Assembly (NCBI RefSeq): GCF_003008515.1 | Contig: NZ_CP027668.1 | Location: 2,534,001-2,598,000 of the forward strand | DNA length: 64,000 bases | Source of the DNA: Phreatobacter cathodiphilus | GTDB taxonomy: Bacteria > Pseudomonadota > Alphaproteobacteria > Rhizobiales > Phreatobacteraceae | Reading direction: 5' to 3' | In this document: piece after piece, positions 35,349 through 44,792 of the stretch | Position numbering within the stretch: position 1 is the stretch's first letter | Layout of the letters: each line of letters begins with the position of its first letter | The notes under the pieces: generated by a model | What the model saw: only the letters and a program-made list of their open reading frames with translations | Told to the model about the DNA's origin: nothing | The model's database searches: none | Program-made: the position numbers and the translations under genes

Positions 35349-37238
35349 TCAGCGCAGCGGCCAGAAGAAGGCGATGGTCGGGATCGCCACGACCAGCACG
35401 ACGATCTCCAGCGGCAGGCCGAGGCGCCAGTAGTCGCCGAAGCGGAAACCGCCCGGCCCGAGGATCAGCGTGTTGTTCTGGTGGCCGATGGGGGTGAGGA
35501 AGGCGCAGGAGGCGCCCACCGCCACGGCGATCAGGAAGGGGTCGGCCTGCGCCCCCATCTGCGACGCCGTGCCGATGGCGACCGGGCACATGACCGCGGC
35601 CGTGGCGGCGTTGTTCATGAAGTCGGACAGGGTCATGGTGACGATGAGGATCACCGCGAGGGCGATGAGCGGACTGTCGCCGGCGAGCGTCCCAACCACG
35701 CTCTGGGCGATCACGTCGGCCGTGCCCGTGGTCGCCAGGGCCCCCGCCACCGGGATCAGCGCGGCGAGGAGCACGATCACCGACCAGTCGATGGCGTCGT
35801 AGATGCGCCGCACCGGCACGACGCCGGTCACCGCCACCCCCAGCAGCCCGCCGGCGAAGGCGACCGCCGCCGGCATGAGGCCGAAAGCGGCGATGCCGAC
35901 CGCCGCGGCCATGACGAGGGAGGCGATGAAGGCCTGGCGCGGCTGGGGGATGCGCAGGGCGCGCTCGGCCAGCGGCACGCAGCCGAACCGGTTGGCGAAT
36001 TCGAGGATCACCTCGGGCGGCCCCTGCACCAGCAGAACGTCGCCTTCGGCGATGGTCATGGTGCGCAGCCGGGCGCGCGACGGCTTGCCCTGGCGCGACA
36101 CCGCCAGCAGATTGATGCCGAAGCGGGTGCGCAGGCGGATGGAACTGGCCGAGCGCCCGGTGATCTCGGCACGCGGCCGGACTGCGAGCTCCATCAGCGC
36201 CACCTCTTCCGACTGCAGGCGCGTGGGCGGCTCGGAGGCGATCGCGTCGGCATCGGCCGAGCGCTTCGCCACCTGCGGCTCCGCCACCGCCTCCTCGGCG
36301 GTCGCCGCGGCGAGAGATGCCTTCTGCGTCTCCTCCAGGGGCGGCGGCGCCACCGCCTCCTCCAGCGCCAGCCCGAGGCTGGTGAGGGCGTTGGTGAGCG
36401 CCTGGGGCTCGGCCTCGATGACCAGCACGTCGCCGGTGCGCACCTCGCGATAGGGATGGGGAGCGGGAATGCGGCGCTCGTTGCGGACGAGGCCGAGAAT
36501 CTGCGCGTCGGCCTCGGCGAGGGCGTTCTCGACCTCGCGGAGCGTCATGCCCGCCGCCTTCGACCCCTCGGTCACCCGCGCCTCGGTGAGGTAGGCACCG
36601 GTCTCGAAGCTGTCGGCGCCGGCCCGCTGGCGTGCCGGCACGAGCCGCCACCCGCCGAGGACGATGAAGGCGATGCCGGCGAGGGCCACCGAGAGCCCGA
36701 CGGGCGTGAAGTCGAACATGGCGAAGCTGGCGCCGCCGCCCTGCTGCCGGAAGCCGGAGACGATGAGGTTCGGCGGCGTTCCGATCAGCGTCGTCATGCC
36801 CCCGAGGATGGAGCCGAAGGCGAGCGGCATCAGGATTCTGCCCGGCGGCAGCGACAGCCGCGCGGCGACCTGCAGCGCGAAGGGCATCATCAGCGCCAGC
36901 GCGCCGACATTGTTCATGAAGCTGGACAGCAGTGCCGCGAAGGCGCTGACCGCACCGATCATCACCGCCGGGCTCGCCGATTGCGGCAGGACCCGCCGCG
37001 CCAGCACGTCGATCGCGCCGGTGGATTGCAGCGCGCTGCTCAGCACCAGCACGCCGGCGACGGTGATCACGGCGGGGTGGCCGAAGCCGGCGAAGGCCTG
37101 ATCGCCCGGCACCAGCCCGGCCGCGACGCAGGCCAGCAGCGCCCCCAGCGCCACCATGTCGTGGCGCACCCGCCCCCACAGGAACATGCCGATGGCGATC
37201 GCGAGAATGACGAGGATGACGATCTGGTCGCGGCTCAC
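35349..37238 (-). CDS. SLC13/DASS-type anion permease with two RCK-C (TrkA-C) domains
   Basis: A 629-residue transporter with about eleven membrane segments. Two cytoplasmic TrkA-C domains lie in the middle (about 210-300 and 340-420). The paired SLC13 substrate motifs are visible: SFMNNVGALALMMPFAL...IGTPPNLIVSGF in the N-half and SDFMNNAATAAVMCPVAI in the C-half. Such RCK-containing members are often sulfate or dicarboxylate symporters (SAC1/CysZ-like). Which anion is moved cannot be read. It is monocistronic. Confidence 0.85.
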   Translation of the reverse strand: MSRDQIVILVILAIAIGMFLWGRVRHDMVALGALLACVAAGLVPGDQAFAGFGHPAVITVAGVLVLSSALQSTGAIDVLARRVLPQSASPAVMIGAVSAFAALLSSFMNNVGALALMMPFALQVAARLSLPPGRILMPLAFGSILGGMTTLIGTPPNLIVSGFRQQGGGASFAMFDFTPVGLSVALAGIAFIVLGGWRLVPARQRAGADSFETGAYLTEARVTEGSKAAGMTLREVENALAEADAQILGLVRNERRIPAPHPYREVRTGDVLVIEAEPQALTNALTSLGLALEEAVAPPPLEETQKASLAAATAEEAVAEPQVAKRSADADAIASEPPTRLQSEEVALMELAVRPRAEITGRSASSIRLRTRFGINLLAVSRQGKPSRARLRTMTIAEGDVLLVQGPPEVILEFANRFGCVPLAERALRIPQPRQAFIASLVMAAAVGIAAFGLMPAAVAFAGGLLGVAVTGVVPVRRIYDAIDWSVIVLLAALIPVAGALATTGTADVIAQSVVGTLAGDSPLIALAVILIVTMTLSDFMNNAATAAVMCPVAIGTASQMGAQADPFLIAVAVGASCAFLTPIGHQNNTLILGPGGFRFGDYWRLGLPLEIVVLVVAIPTIAFFWPLR

Positions 37239-37420
37239 CGGCGCGGCCCTTTCATGCAGGCGGAGGAGGACCCTGGTTGGGACGGCGGCTGGCTGTCGCC
37301 CCGCGCCCCCGGGAGGCCGGGGGCCGTGCGCCGCGTCCCACAGGCCCGTCCGCCCCCTCGATGCGGCAGGGTGCCCGAGGTTTCACAATGTCCGGGGAGG
37401 CCGAAGGTTCCCGCCGCGCT

Positions 37421-38203
37421 TCAGCCGTTCTGGCTGCGCCGGAGCGTCGGCAGTCCGATGCCGGCGGCGTCGAAGCCGCCGTCCACCGCCAGGGTCTGGC
37501 CGGTGACGTAGCTCGCGCCGGGGCCGCAGAGATAGACGATGGCGTCCGCCAGCTCCTCCGGCAGGCCGTAGCGGTTGAGCGGAATGGCGTCGTGGTAGTC
37601 GGCGCGGATCTCCGGCGAATGAACCTTCTTCGCCATGGCCGTGTCGACCGGGCCCGGCGCCACCGCGTTGACGCGGATGCCGTAGCTGGCGAGTTCCACC
37701 GCCATCTGCTTCGTCAGATGGCCGAGCCCGGCCTTGGACGTGCCGTAGGCGACGCGTAGCGTCGAGGCGCGCAGCGAGGAGATCGAGGTGATATTGACGA
37801 TGGCGCCGCCGGTCTCGCGCATCAGCGGCACCGCCGCCTTGGTCATCAGGAAGGGACCGGTGAGGTTGACCGCCATGACCTCGCTCCAGGCCTCGAGCGA
37901 GGTCTCCATCAGCGGCCCGAAATGGGCGATGCCGGCATTGTTGACGAGGGCGTCGAGCCGCCCGAACCGCTCCTTCACGGCGGCGAGGGCGCGTTCGGCG
38001 TCGGCGGGCTTCGACACGTCCGCGGTCACGGCGAGGATCCGCTCCGGCGCGCCGAGGCCGGCCGCCGCCTGGGCCAGCACGGTGCCGTTGACGTCGAGCA
38101 TGGCAACCGACCAGCCGTCGGCGAGGAAGCGGGACGCTGCGGCGAGGCCGATGCCCTGGGCGGCGCCGGTGACGAGTGCGACGCGCTGCTGTTCCTTCGC
38201 CAT
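37421..38203 (-). CDS. Classical SDR family NAD(P)-dependent oxidoreductase
   Basis: A 260-residue enzyme with TGAAQGIG (12-19), Asp after beta-2 (AMLDVNG, suggesting NAD preference), NNAG, catalytic Ser in NITSISSL and YGTSK. The C-terminal VTGQTLAVDGGF is standard. It is probably a 3-oxoacyl or sugar/alcohol dehydrogenase; the substrate is open. It contrasts with the Tyr-less SDR of the photolyase unit. It is divergent from the PPOX-type gene, 171 nt apart. Confidence 0.87.
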   Translation of the reverse strand: MAKEQQRVALVTGAAQGIGLAAASRFLADGWSVAMLDVNGTVLAQAAAGLGAPERILAVTADVSKPADAERALAAVKERFGRLDALVNNAGIAHFGPLMETSLEAWSEVMAVNLTGPFLMTKAAVPLMRETGGAIVNITSISSLRASTLRVAYGTSKAGLGHLTKQMAVELASYGIRVNAVAPGPVDTAMAKKVHSPEIRADYHDAIPLNRYGLPEELADAIVYLCGPGASYVTGQTLAVDGGFDAAGIGLPTLRRSQNG

Positions 38204-38374
38204 GGCTGCTGGTCCCGTCCTCGTGCTGCGTGCGAGGCCTAGCACGAAGCCCCGGCCCGCGTCGCCCCGGCCATCCGTCCGAGCGCGACGGCCTGCCGCC
38301 CGCCGGTGCCCCTGCCGCGGCGGCGGCTGCGATGCTATGCGGGCAGGGCCAGGACAGGCGAGGGAGATGAGCAG

Positions 38375-38998
38375 ATGAACGAGGCGAAGACCGCGATCAC
38401 CGGCACGGACGAGCTGCGTCAGGTCTATGACCAGCCCGCTGACATGACGATGAAGAAGATTCTCGACCGGCTCGACGACCATGGCCGGCGCTTCATCGCC
38501 CTCTCGCCCTTCCTCACCATCGCCAGCACCAGCGCCACGGGAACCGACTGCTCGCCCCGTGGCGACGGGCCCGGCTTCGTCACGGTGCTGGACGAGAAGA
38601 CCCTGCTGCTGCCCGACCGCCGCGGCAACAACATCCTCGACACGCTGCAGAACGTCCTGGCGCGCCCCGATGTCGGGCTGCTGTTCTTCGTTCCGGGACT
38701 GAGCGAGACGCTGCGCGTCAACGGCAAGGCCAGCATCGTCACCGACCCCGCGCTCCTCCAGGCCATGGCGATCAAGGGCCGGATCGTGCCGAGTTCGGCC
38801 CTGCGCATCGACGTCGAGCAGGTCTATTTCCACTGCGGCCGCTCGCTGCTGCGCGCCGACCTGTGGAACCCCGACAAGCGCGTCAGCCGCCAGGACTTCC
38901 CGTTGCTCGGCACCATCCTCGCCGACCAGATCCAGGGCGTCGACGCCGAGGCCGCCAACACCCGGCTCGAGGCGGCCTACACGACCAACCTCTACTGA
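38375..38998 (+). CDS. PPOX-type FMN flavoprotein (MSMEG_1061-like)
   Basis: A 207-residue split-barrel flavin protein. It has SPFLTIASTSATGTDCSPRGDGPGFV, LLLPDRRGNNILDTLQNVLARPDVGLLFFVPG, LRVNGKA and YFHCGRSLLRADLW, as in pyridoxamine-5'-phosphate-oxidase-like proteins of the MSMEG_1061 group. These reduce or oxidise small ligands with FMN or F420; the substrate is unknown. The ATG at 38375 follows GGGAGA and GAG sites. It converges with the RND pump gene, 6 nt apart. Confidence 0.87.
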   Translation: MNEAKTAITGTDELRQVYDQPADMTMKKILDRLDDHGRRFIALSPFLTIASTSATGTDCSPRGDGPGFVTVLDEKTLLLPDRRGNNILDTLQNVLARPDVGLLFFVPGLSETLRVNGKASIVTDPALLQAMAIKGRIVPSSALRIDVEQVYFHCGRSLLRADLWNPDKRVSRQDFPLLGTILADQIQGVDAEAANTRLEAAYTTNLY

Positions 38999-39004
38999 GC
39001 CCCG

Positions 39005-42000
39005 CTATTCCGCCGGCTGTGCGGCGCCTTCCGCCGCCGGCTCGGCGGGCGTATGCGCGCGCGACAGGAGGCTGTAGGCGACCGGCACCACGTAGAGGGT
39101 CAGCAGCGTGCCGAAGGTCATGCCGCCGACGATGACCCAGCCGATCTGCGACCGGCTCTCCGCCCCGGCCCCGGAGGCGAGCGCCAGCGGCACCGCGCCC
39201 AGCACCATGGCGCCCGTCGTCATCAGGATGGGGCGGAGCCTGAGGATCGCCGCCTCCACCAGGGCCTCGCCCTTCTCGCGGCCCTCCTCGCGCAACTGGT
39301 TGGCGAATTCGACGATCAGGATGCCGTGCTTGGTGATGAGACCGATCAGCGTGATCAGACCGATCTGGCTGTAGATGTTGAGCGAGCCGCCGGTCAGCGA
39401 CAGGGTCGCCAGCGCTCCGGTGATCGACAGCGGCACCGAGACCATGATGACGAAGGGGTCGACGAAGCTCTCGAACTGGGCGGCGAGCACCAGATAGATG
39501 AAGCCGAGCGCCAGCAGGAAGACCAGAACGATGCTGGCCCCGGACTGGCGGAACTCGCGGCTCTGGCCGCCGTAGTCGATCTGAACGGTCGGCGGCAGCA
39601 CCTCACGCGCCGCCGTCTCGAGCGCAGTCAGCGCGTCACCGAGCGTATAGCCGGGCGCCGGCGTCGCCGTGATGGTCGCGGCGCGCAACTGGTTGAAGCG
39701 GTTGAGCTCGCGCGGGGCGATGGTCTCGGTCGCCGTCACCACGCTGGAGAGCTGCACCATCTCGCCGCGCGCCGAGCGAACGTAGATGGCGCTGAGCACG
39801 TCCGGCGTCGCCCTCTCGGCGTCCGCCACCTGCACCATCACGTCGTACTGCTCGCCGTTCTGGGTGAAGCGGGTCACCTGCCGGCCGCCGAGCAGCGATT
39901 CCAGCGTCCGCCCGATCACCTCGATGGACAGGCCGAGGTCGGCGACCCGCTGGCGGTCGATGTCGACGCGGATCTGCGGCTTGTTGAGGATCAGGTCGGT
40001 GTCGAGATTGGCCAGCGCCGGCGAGGCCGACGCCGCCTCCAGCAGCCGGTCGGAATACTCCTTCAACTTCGCATAGGGTTCCGAGGTGCGGATGACGAAC
40101 TCCACCGGGCTGCCCTGCCGGCCGCCGCCGAGCGCCGGCGGATTGGCCGCGAACATGCGAACGCCCGGAATCTTCGCCAGCTCGCGGTTGATCTCGGTGA
40201 CGATCTCCTGCTGCGAACGGCTGCGCTCCTCCCACGGCTTCAGCCGCGCGATGACGATGGCGCGGGTCACGTCGGGAAAGCCGACGATGGAGAAATAGGC
40301 CTGGACCTCGGGGATGGCGGCGAGCACCGGCTCGATGCGCCGCGCCTGCTCGGCGGTGAAGCTCAACGTCGCGCCCTCCGGCGCCGTGCCCTGGGCGCGG
40401 ATCGAGCCCTGGTCCTCGACGGGGGAAAGCTCCGAGCGCAGCAGCGTGAACGACCAGGCGCCTATGCCCGCCGATCCCAGCGCGATGAGGATCACCAGCC
40501 AGCGGGCGGAGAGCGCCGCCTGGAGCGACCGGCGATAGCCGGAGGTCATGGCGACGAAGCCGCGCTCGAGGATCATGTAGATGCGCCCGTGGCTCTCCTG
40601 GCGGCGCAGCAGCTTGGCGCACATCATCGGGGTGAGCGTCAGGGCGACGAAGCCGGAGACGACGACGGCGCCCGCCAGCGTCAGCGCGAACTCGACGAAG
40701 AGCTTGCCGATGCGGCCCGTGGCGAAGGCCATGGGCGCATAGACCGCGACCAGCGTCAGCGTCATTGCGACGACGGCGAAGGCGATCTCGCGGATGCCGC
40801 GCATGGCGGCGGCGACAGGCGCCATGCCCTCCTCGATATGGCGGTAGATGTTCTCCAGCACGACGATGGCATCGTCCACCACCATGCCGATGGCGAGCAC
40901 CAGCGACAGAAGCGTCAGCGTGTTCACCGAGAAGCCGAAGACGAGCATCAGCGCGAAGGCGCCGATCAGCGAGATCGGGATGGTGACGAGCGGGATCAGC
41001 GTCGCGCGGAACGAGCGCAGGAAGAGGAGGATGATGAGCACGACCAGCACCACCGCCTCGGCGATGGTGACGTAGACGGCGCTGATCGAGCGGGCGATGA
41101 AGACGGAGGAATCGAAGGACACGGCGAGGCGCATGGCCGGCGGCAGATCGTCGGAAATGGCCGGCAGCGCCCGCGTCACGCCGGCAGAGACGTCCAGCGG
41201 ATTGGCGGTGGCCTGCTTGACGATGCCGAGGGTCACCGAGGGGACGCCGCCGAACCAGGCCGAGGTGCGCTGGTCGCGCGGGCCGATCTCCACCTTCGCC
41301 ACGTCGCCGAGACGCACCACGGCGCCGTTCTGCTCGCGCAGCACGATGGCGCGGAACTGCTGCGGCGTCGTCAGGCCCGTCTGGGTGAGCACCGTGAACT
41401 CCCGCGACCGGCTCTCGATCAGGCCGGCCGGGATCTCGACGTTCTGCGCCCGCAGCGCCGCCTCCACCTCCTGCACCGTGAGCTGGTAGGAGGCGAGCCG
41501 CGCCCGGTCGATCCAGATCCGCATGGCAAAGGTGCGCTGGCCGAGGATGCGCACCTCGGAGACGCCGGTGACCGTCTGCAACCGGTCGACGATGAAGCGG
41601 CTGGCGAAATCGGTCAGTTCCAGCGCACTCAGCCCCTGCCCTGTCAGCGACAGGTAGATGACCGGCTGGGCGTCGGCCTCCACCTTGGCGATGATCGGCT
41701 CTTCGATCTCGTCGGGCAGGCGCCCGCGCACCCGCGACACCCGGTCCCGGACGTCCGAGGCCGCGACGTCCGGATTGATCTCGGGCCGGAAGCGCACGGA
41801 GATGTTGCTGGTCTGCTGGCGGCTCGCCGAGGTGATGATCTCGATGCCCTCGATGCCGGCGATGGAATCCTCCAGCACCTGCGTCACCTGCGTCTCCATG
41901 ATCTCGGCGCTCGCCCCCTGATAGGTGGTGCGGACCGAGACGATAGGCTCGTCGATGTTGGGGAACTGGCGCACGGCGAGGCGCGAATAGGAGACCGCGC

Positions 42001-42073
42001 CGATCAGCACGACGAGGATGCTCAGGACGGTGGAGAAGACCGGACGCTGGACGAAGACGGCGAAGGGGTTCAT
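39005..42073 (-). CDS. RND multidrug efflux permease (AcrB/HAE-1 family)
   Basis: A 1022-residue inner-membrane proton antiporter. It has twelve predicted membrane segments, with TM1 near 12-30 (VFSTVLSILVVLIGAVSYSRL). It starts MNPFAVFVQRPVFST, has porter-domain motifs RQFPNIDEPIVSVRTTYQGAS and the TM4 proton-relay region LVLAIGMVVDDAIVVLENIYRH with Asp-Asp. It pairs with the adaptor gene upstream (4-nt overlap). No outer-membrane factor gene follows, so it must borrow one. Substrates are unknown. Confidence 0.93.
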   Translation of the reverse strand: MNPFAVFVQRPVFSTVLSILVVLIGAVSYSRLAVRQFPNIDEPIVSVRTTYQGASAEIMETQVTQVLEDSIAGIEGIEIITSASRQQTSNISVRFRPEINPDVAASDVRDRVSRVRGRLPDEIEEPIIAKVEADAQPVIYLSLTGQGLSALELTDFASRFIVDRLQTVTGVSEVRILGQRTFAMRIWIDRARLASYQLTVQEVEAALRAQNVEIPAGLIESRSREFTVLTQTGLTTPQQFRAIVLREQNGAVVRLGDVAKVEIGPRDQRTSAWFGGVPSVTLGIVKQATANPLDVSAGVTRALPAISDDLPPAMRLAVSFDSSVFIARSISAVYVTIAEAVVLVVLIILLFLRSFRATLIPLVTIPISLIGAFALMLVFGFSVNTLTLLSLVLAIGMVVDDAIVVLENIYRHIEEGMAPVAAAMRGIREIAFAVVAMTLTLVAVYAPMAFATGRIGKLFVEFALTLAGAVVVSGFVALTLTPMMCAKLLRRQESHGRIYMILERGFVAMTSGYRRSLQAALSARWLVILIALGSAGIGAWSFTLLRSELSPVEDQGSIRAQGTAPEGATLSFTAEQARRIEPVLAAIPEVQAYFSIVGFPDVTRAIVIARLKPWEERSRSQQEIVTEINRELAKIPGVRMFAANPPALGGGRQGSPVEFVIRTSEPYAKLKEYSDRLLEAASASPALANLDTDLILNKPQIRVDIDRQRVADLGLSIEVIGRTLESLLGGRQVTRFTQNGEQYDVMVQVADAERATPDVLSAIYVRSARGEMVQLSSVVTATETIAPRELNRFNQLRAATITATPAPGYTLGDALTALETAAREVLPPTVQIDYGGQSREFRQSGASIVLVFLLALGFIYLVLAAQFESFVDPFVIMVSVPLSITGALATLSLTGGSLNIYSQIGLITLIGLITKHGILIVEFANQLREEGREKGEALVEAAILRLRPILMTTGAMVLGAVPLALASGAGAESRSQIGWVIVGGMTFGTLLTLYVVPVAYSLLSRAHTPAEPAAEGAAQPAE

Positions 42074-43233
42074 GGCCGCCGCTCCGGGCGGACCGAGGCG
42101 GTGGGACCCGCGGAGGCGGGGGGCTCCGCGGCCGGCGGTCGCGGCGCATCGATGACGTTCACCGCCGCGCCGTCGCGCAGGCGGATCTGGCCGGCGATGA
42201 CGACCATGTCGCCCGCCGCGACGCCCCGGGTGACCTCCACCTTGCCGTCGAAACGGCGTCCGGCCGTGACGGTCGTCATCACGGCGCGGCCGTCGCGAAC
42301 CACGTAGACGGCGAGATCGCGCCCCGACGCCGAGGCGACGAGGGCGGCCTCGGGAATGACGACCGCATCCTCGCGCACGGCGGTGGTGAGCGAGACCCGG
42401 GCGAAGAGGCCCGGCCGCAGCGCCCCGTCGGCATTGGCGATGGTGGCGCGCAGCCGCAGCGCCCGCCCGGCCGCGTCGATCACCGGATCGATGGCATAGA
42501 CCTCGCCGCGATAGCGCTGGTCGGGAAAGGCGTCGACCCGCACGTCCACGGTCTGGCCGGCCGTCGCCGCGCCGATGAACAGTTCCGGGATCGAGAAATC
42601 GAGCTTGATCGGATCGAGCTGCGTCAGGGTGGTGATCGCCTGTCCCGCCGGCACGATGTTGCCGACGCTGATGCTGCGCAGGCCGACGACGCCCGAGAAG
42701 GGCGCCGTGAGGGTGAGCTGCCGGAGCTTCGACTCCGCGGCCGCCACGTTGGCGCGCGCCACCGCGAGCTGCGCCGTCGCCTGTTCGAGGGCGACCTGCG
42801 TGCCGGCGCCGCGCTGCACCAGGGTCTGGCTGCGGTCGAAGACGTCCTGAGCCAGCGAGAGATTGGCTTCCGCCTGACGGAGTTCGGCATTGGCGATGGT
42901 GGCGTCGAGCTCGACCAGCTTCGCGCCCGCCTCCACCCGCTGACCCTCGCGGAAATGGAAGGCGACGATGCGCCCGGCGACCTCCGGGGCGATGTTGACC
43001 TGCTCGTTGGCCGCCAGCGTGCCGATGGCGTCAACCTGGTCGGCGACGCGCTCGCGCGCCGCCCGCGCCACCTCCACCGGCAGGGCCTGCCCGGCCGGGC
43101 GGGCGGGCCGCGCCGTCTCCGCCGCACCGCCGGGCAGGCCGAGGAAGGCGGGCTGCATCCACCAGACGCTGGCGGCGGCCAGGACGAGGAAGAACAGGAC
43201 GAGGGCGGAACGCCGCACGGTCGATACGGTCAT
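42070..43233 (-). CDS. RND efflux periplasmic adaptor (membrane fusion protein)
   Basis: A 387-residue protein with an N-terminal anchor (about 9-27, ALVLFFLVLAAASVWWMQ). It then has a lipoyl/hairpin segment (VDAIGTLAANEQVNIAPEVAGRIVAFHFREGQRVEAGAKLVELD), an alpha-hairpin rich in Ala/Gln, and beta-barrel and membrane-proximal domains. It couples the AcrB-type pump to an outer-membrane channel. The start at 43233 begins at the anchor; upstream reading is shadow. It is first in a two-gene operon. Confidence 0.9.
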   Translation of the reverse strand: MTVSTVRRSALVLFFLVLAAASVWWMQPAFLGLPGGAAETARPARPAGQALPVEVARAARERVADQVDAIGTLAANEQVNIAPEVAGRIVAFHFREGQRVEAGAKLVELDATIANAELRQAEANLSLAQDVFDRSQTLVQRGAGTQVALEQATAQLAVARANVAAAESKLRQLTLTAPFSGVVGLRSISVGNIVPAGQAITTLTQLDPIKLDFSIPELFIGAATAGQTVDVRVDAFPDQRYRGEVYAIDPVIDAAGRALRLRATIANADGALRPGLFARVSLTTAVREDAVVIPEAALVASASGRDLAVYVVRDGRAVMTTVTAGRRFDGKVEVTRGVAAGDMVVIAGQIRLRDGAAVNVIDAPRPPAAEPPASAGPTASVRPERRP

Positions 43234-43523
43234 GAAGTCCTCTCGGGGGAGACGCTGCTGCGCGACCGCGTCGGGCGGGAAGGGGTCGCGCCGGCGACGG
43301 CCTCGGGGCCGGCGGCGGGCAGGAGGCGTCGGGCACCCGGCGGAGGGCATGCCGACCCTCTCCAACAGATGATGGTGGGATGTGTTCCCCGGGTGACGCG
43401 GATGGGCGACATTGCGCCGCAGGGGCAGCGGCGGCAGGCGGTGTCGCAGCCGCCGGTTGAGCCCGGAGCCGCGAACGGGCAAGGTCGGCGGCCGATTCCG
43501 CGACGGCTCCCGAGGACACCGCC
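43234..43523. other. 290-nt divergent intergenic region, RND adaptor to YhaO
   Basis: Very GC-rich. I see no gene, clear promoter pair or strong palindrome. The ribosome site of the rightward gene, GAGGA at 43512-43516, lies 7 nt before its TTG start. No regulator gene flanks the pump. Confidence 0.4.
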
Positions 43524-44792
43524 TTGCCATTCCGCTTCGTCCACACAGCGGACATCCACCTGGATTCGCCCCTGCGATCGCTGGCGCTGCGCAATCCGGC
43601 GCTCGCCGCGCTCGTCGGCGATTCGACCCGGCAGGCGCTGGTCGCCATCGTCGACCTCTGCCTCGACCAGAAGGTGGATGCCCTGGTGATCGCCGGCGAC
43701 CTCTACGACGGCGACCAGACCTCGATGAAGACGGCGCGTTTCCTCGCCACCCAGCTCGCTCGGCTCGACCAGGCGGGCATCGCCGTCTTCAAGGTGCGCG
43801 GCAACCACGACGCGCTGTCCAAGATAACCCAGGAGCTGATCCTGCCGCCGGGCGTGAAGGTTTTCGGCGGACGCGGCGAGACGGTCGAGATCACCGGCAA
43901 GGGGATCGACATCGCCGTCCACGGCATCAGCTTCGCCCGGCCCCATGCGCCCGAGAGCCTGGTGCCGAAATTCCGCGCCCCGGTGGCGGATGCGGTGAAC
44001 GTCGCCATCATGCACACCAGCCTCGCCGGCGCGCCCGGCCACGACGCCTATGCGCCCTGCGCCGTGAAGGACCTGCACGAATCCGGCTTCGACTACTGGG
44101 CGCTCGGCCACGTCCATGCACGCGCCCAGCATGCCGGCGCGCGCGCCGTCGTGATGCCCGGCATGCCGCAGGGACGCGACATCAACGAATCCGGCCCCAA
44201 ATCCGTCTCCCTCGTCACCATCGGCGACGACCGCAGCATCACGGTGGAGGAATGGCCGACGAGCATCGCCCAGTTCGAGCGCATTCCCGTCGATCTCGGC
44301 GGCATCGCCACCTGGCGCGAGGCCGTCGACGCCGTCGAACTGGCGATCGGCCGTGAGCGCGACCGCACCGAGGCGCCCCATCTCGTCGGGCGGCTGATGC
44401 TCTCCGGCGCGACGCCGCTCGCCTGGCGGCTGCGGCGCGACCGTGACCTGCTCACCGCCGAGATCGAGCAGCGCGTCGAGACGGCTGGGCGGACCTGGAT
44501 CGACAGGATCGAACTCGCCGTCGCGGCGCCGGAACAGGCGGCAGAGCCCGGATCCGCCGATCCCGTGCGCGAACTCGCGGACCTCCTGCGCGGCGGTGCC
44601 CTCGGCCGGCACGGCCTGCGCGAGGCGGTGCGCGACCTCGTCCGCGACCTGCGCGACGACCTGCCGGGCGATGCCCGCGGCTTCACCGGCAATTCGGAGG
44701 AGGAGTTCGAGGCCTTCGTCGAGACGCTCATCGGGGAGGCCGGCGAGGACGTGCTGGCGCGGCTCGAGGCCGACGCCGGCGGAGAGCGGTGA
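43524..44792 (+). CDS. Mre11/SbcD-like DNA repair exonuclease (YhaO type)
   Basis: A 422-residue metallophosphoesterase. Metal ligands are visible in order: HTADIHLD (Asp10, His12), IAGDLYDGDQTS (Asp59), VRGNHDALS (Asn94, His95), IMHTSLAG and LGHVHARA. A C-terminal domain of about 200 residues ends acidic. The TTG start is supported by GAGGA 7 nt upstream. It is translationally coupled to the AAA gene through TGATG. Pairs of this kind resemble Mre11-Rad50 and Bacillus YhaO-YhaN, and probably act on DNA ends. Confidence 0.87.
   Translation: MPFRFVHTADIHLDSPLRSLALRNPALAALVGDSTRQALVAIVDLCLDQKVDALVIAGDLYDGDQTSMKTARFLATQLARLDQAGIAVFKVRGNHDALSKITQELILPPGVKVFGGRGETVEITGKGIDIAVHGISFARPHAPESLVPKFRAPVADAVNVAIMHTSLAGAPGHDAYAPCAVKDLHESGFDYWALGHVHARAQHAGARAVVMPGMPQGRDINESGPKSVSLVTIGDDRSITVEEWPTSIAQFERIPVDLGGIATWREAVDAVELAIGRERDRTEAPHLVGRLMLSGATPLAWRLRRDRDLLTAEIEQRVETAGRTWIDRIELAVAAPEQAAEPGSADPVRELADLLRGGALGRHGLREAVRDLVRDLRDDLPGDARGFTGNSEEEFEAFVETLIGEAGEDVLARLEADAGGER

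Noticed and set aside
39053-42307. 1084-residue rightward open frame
   Set aside because: Antisense shadow of the RND permease; composition is Asp/Arg/His/Gly-rich with no motifs.
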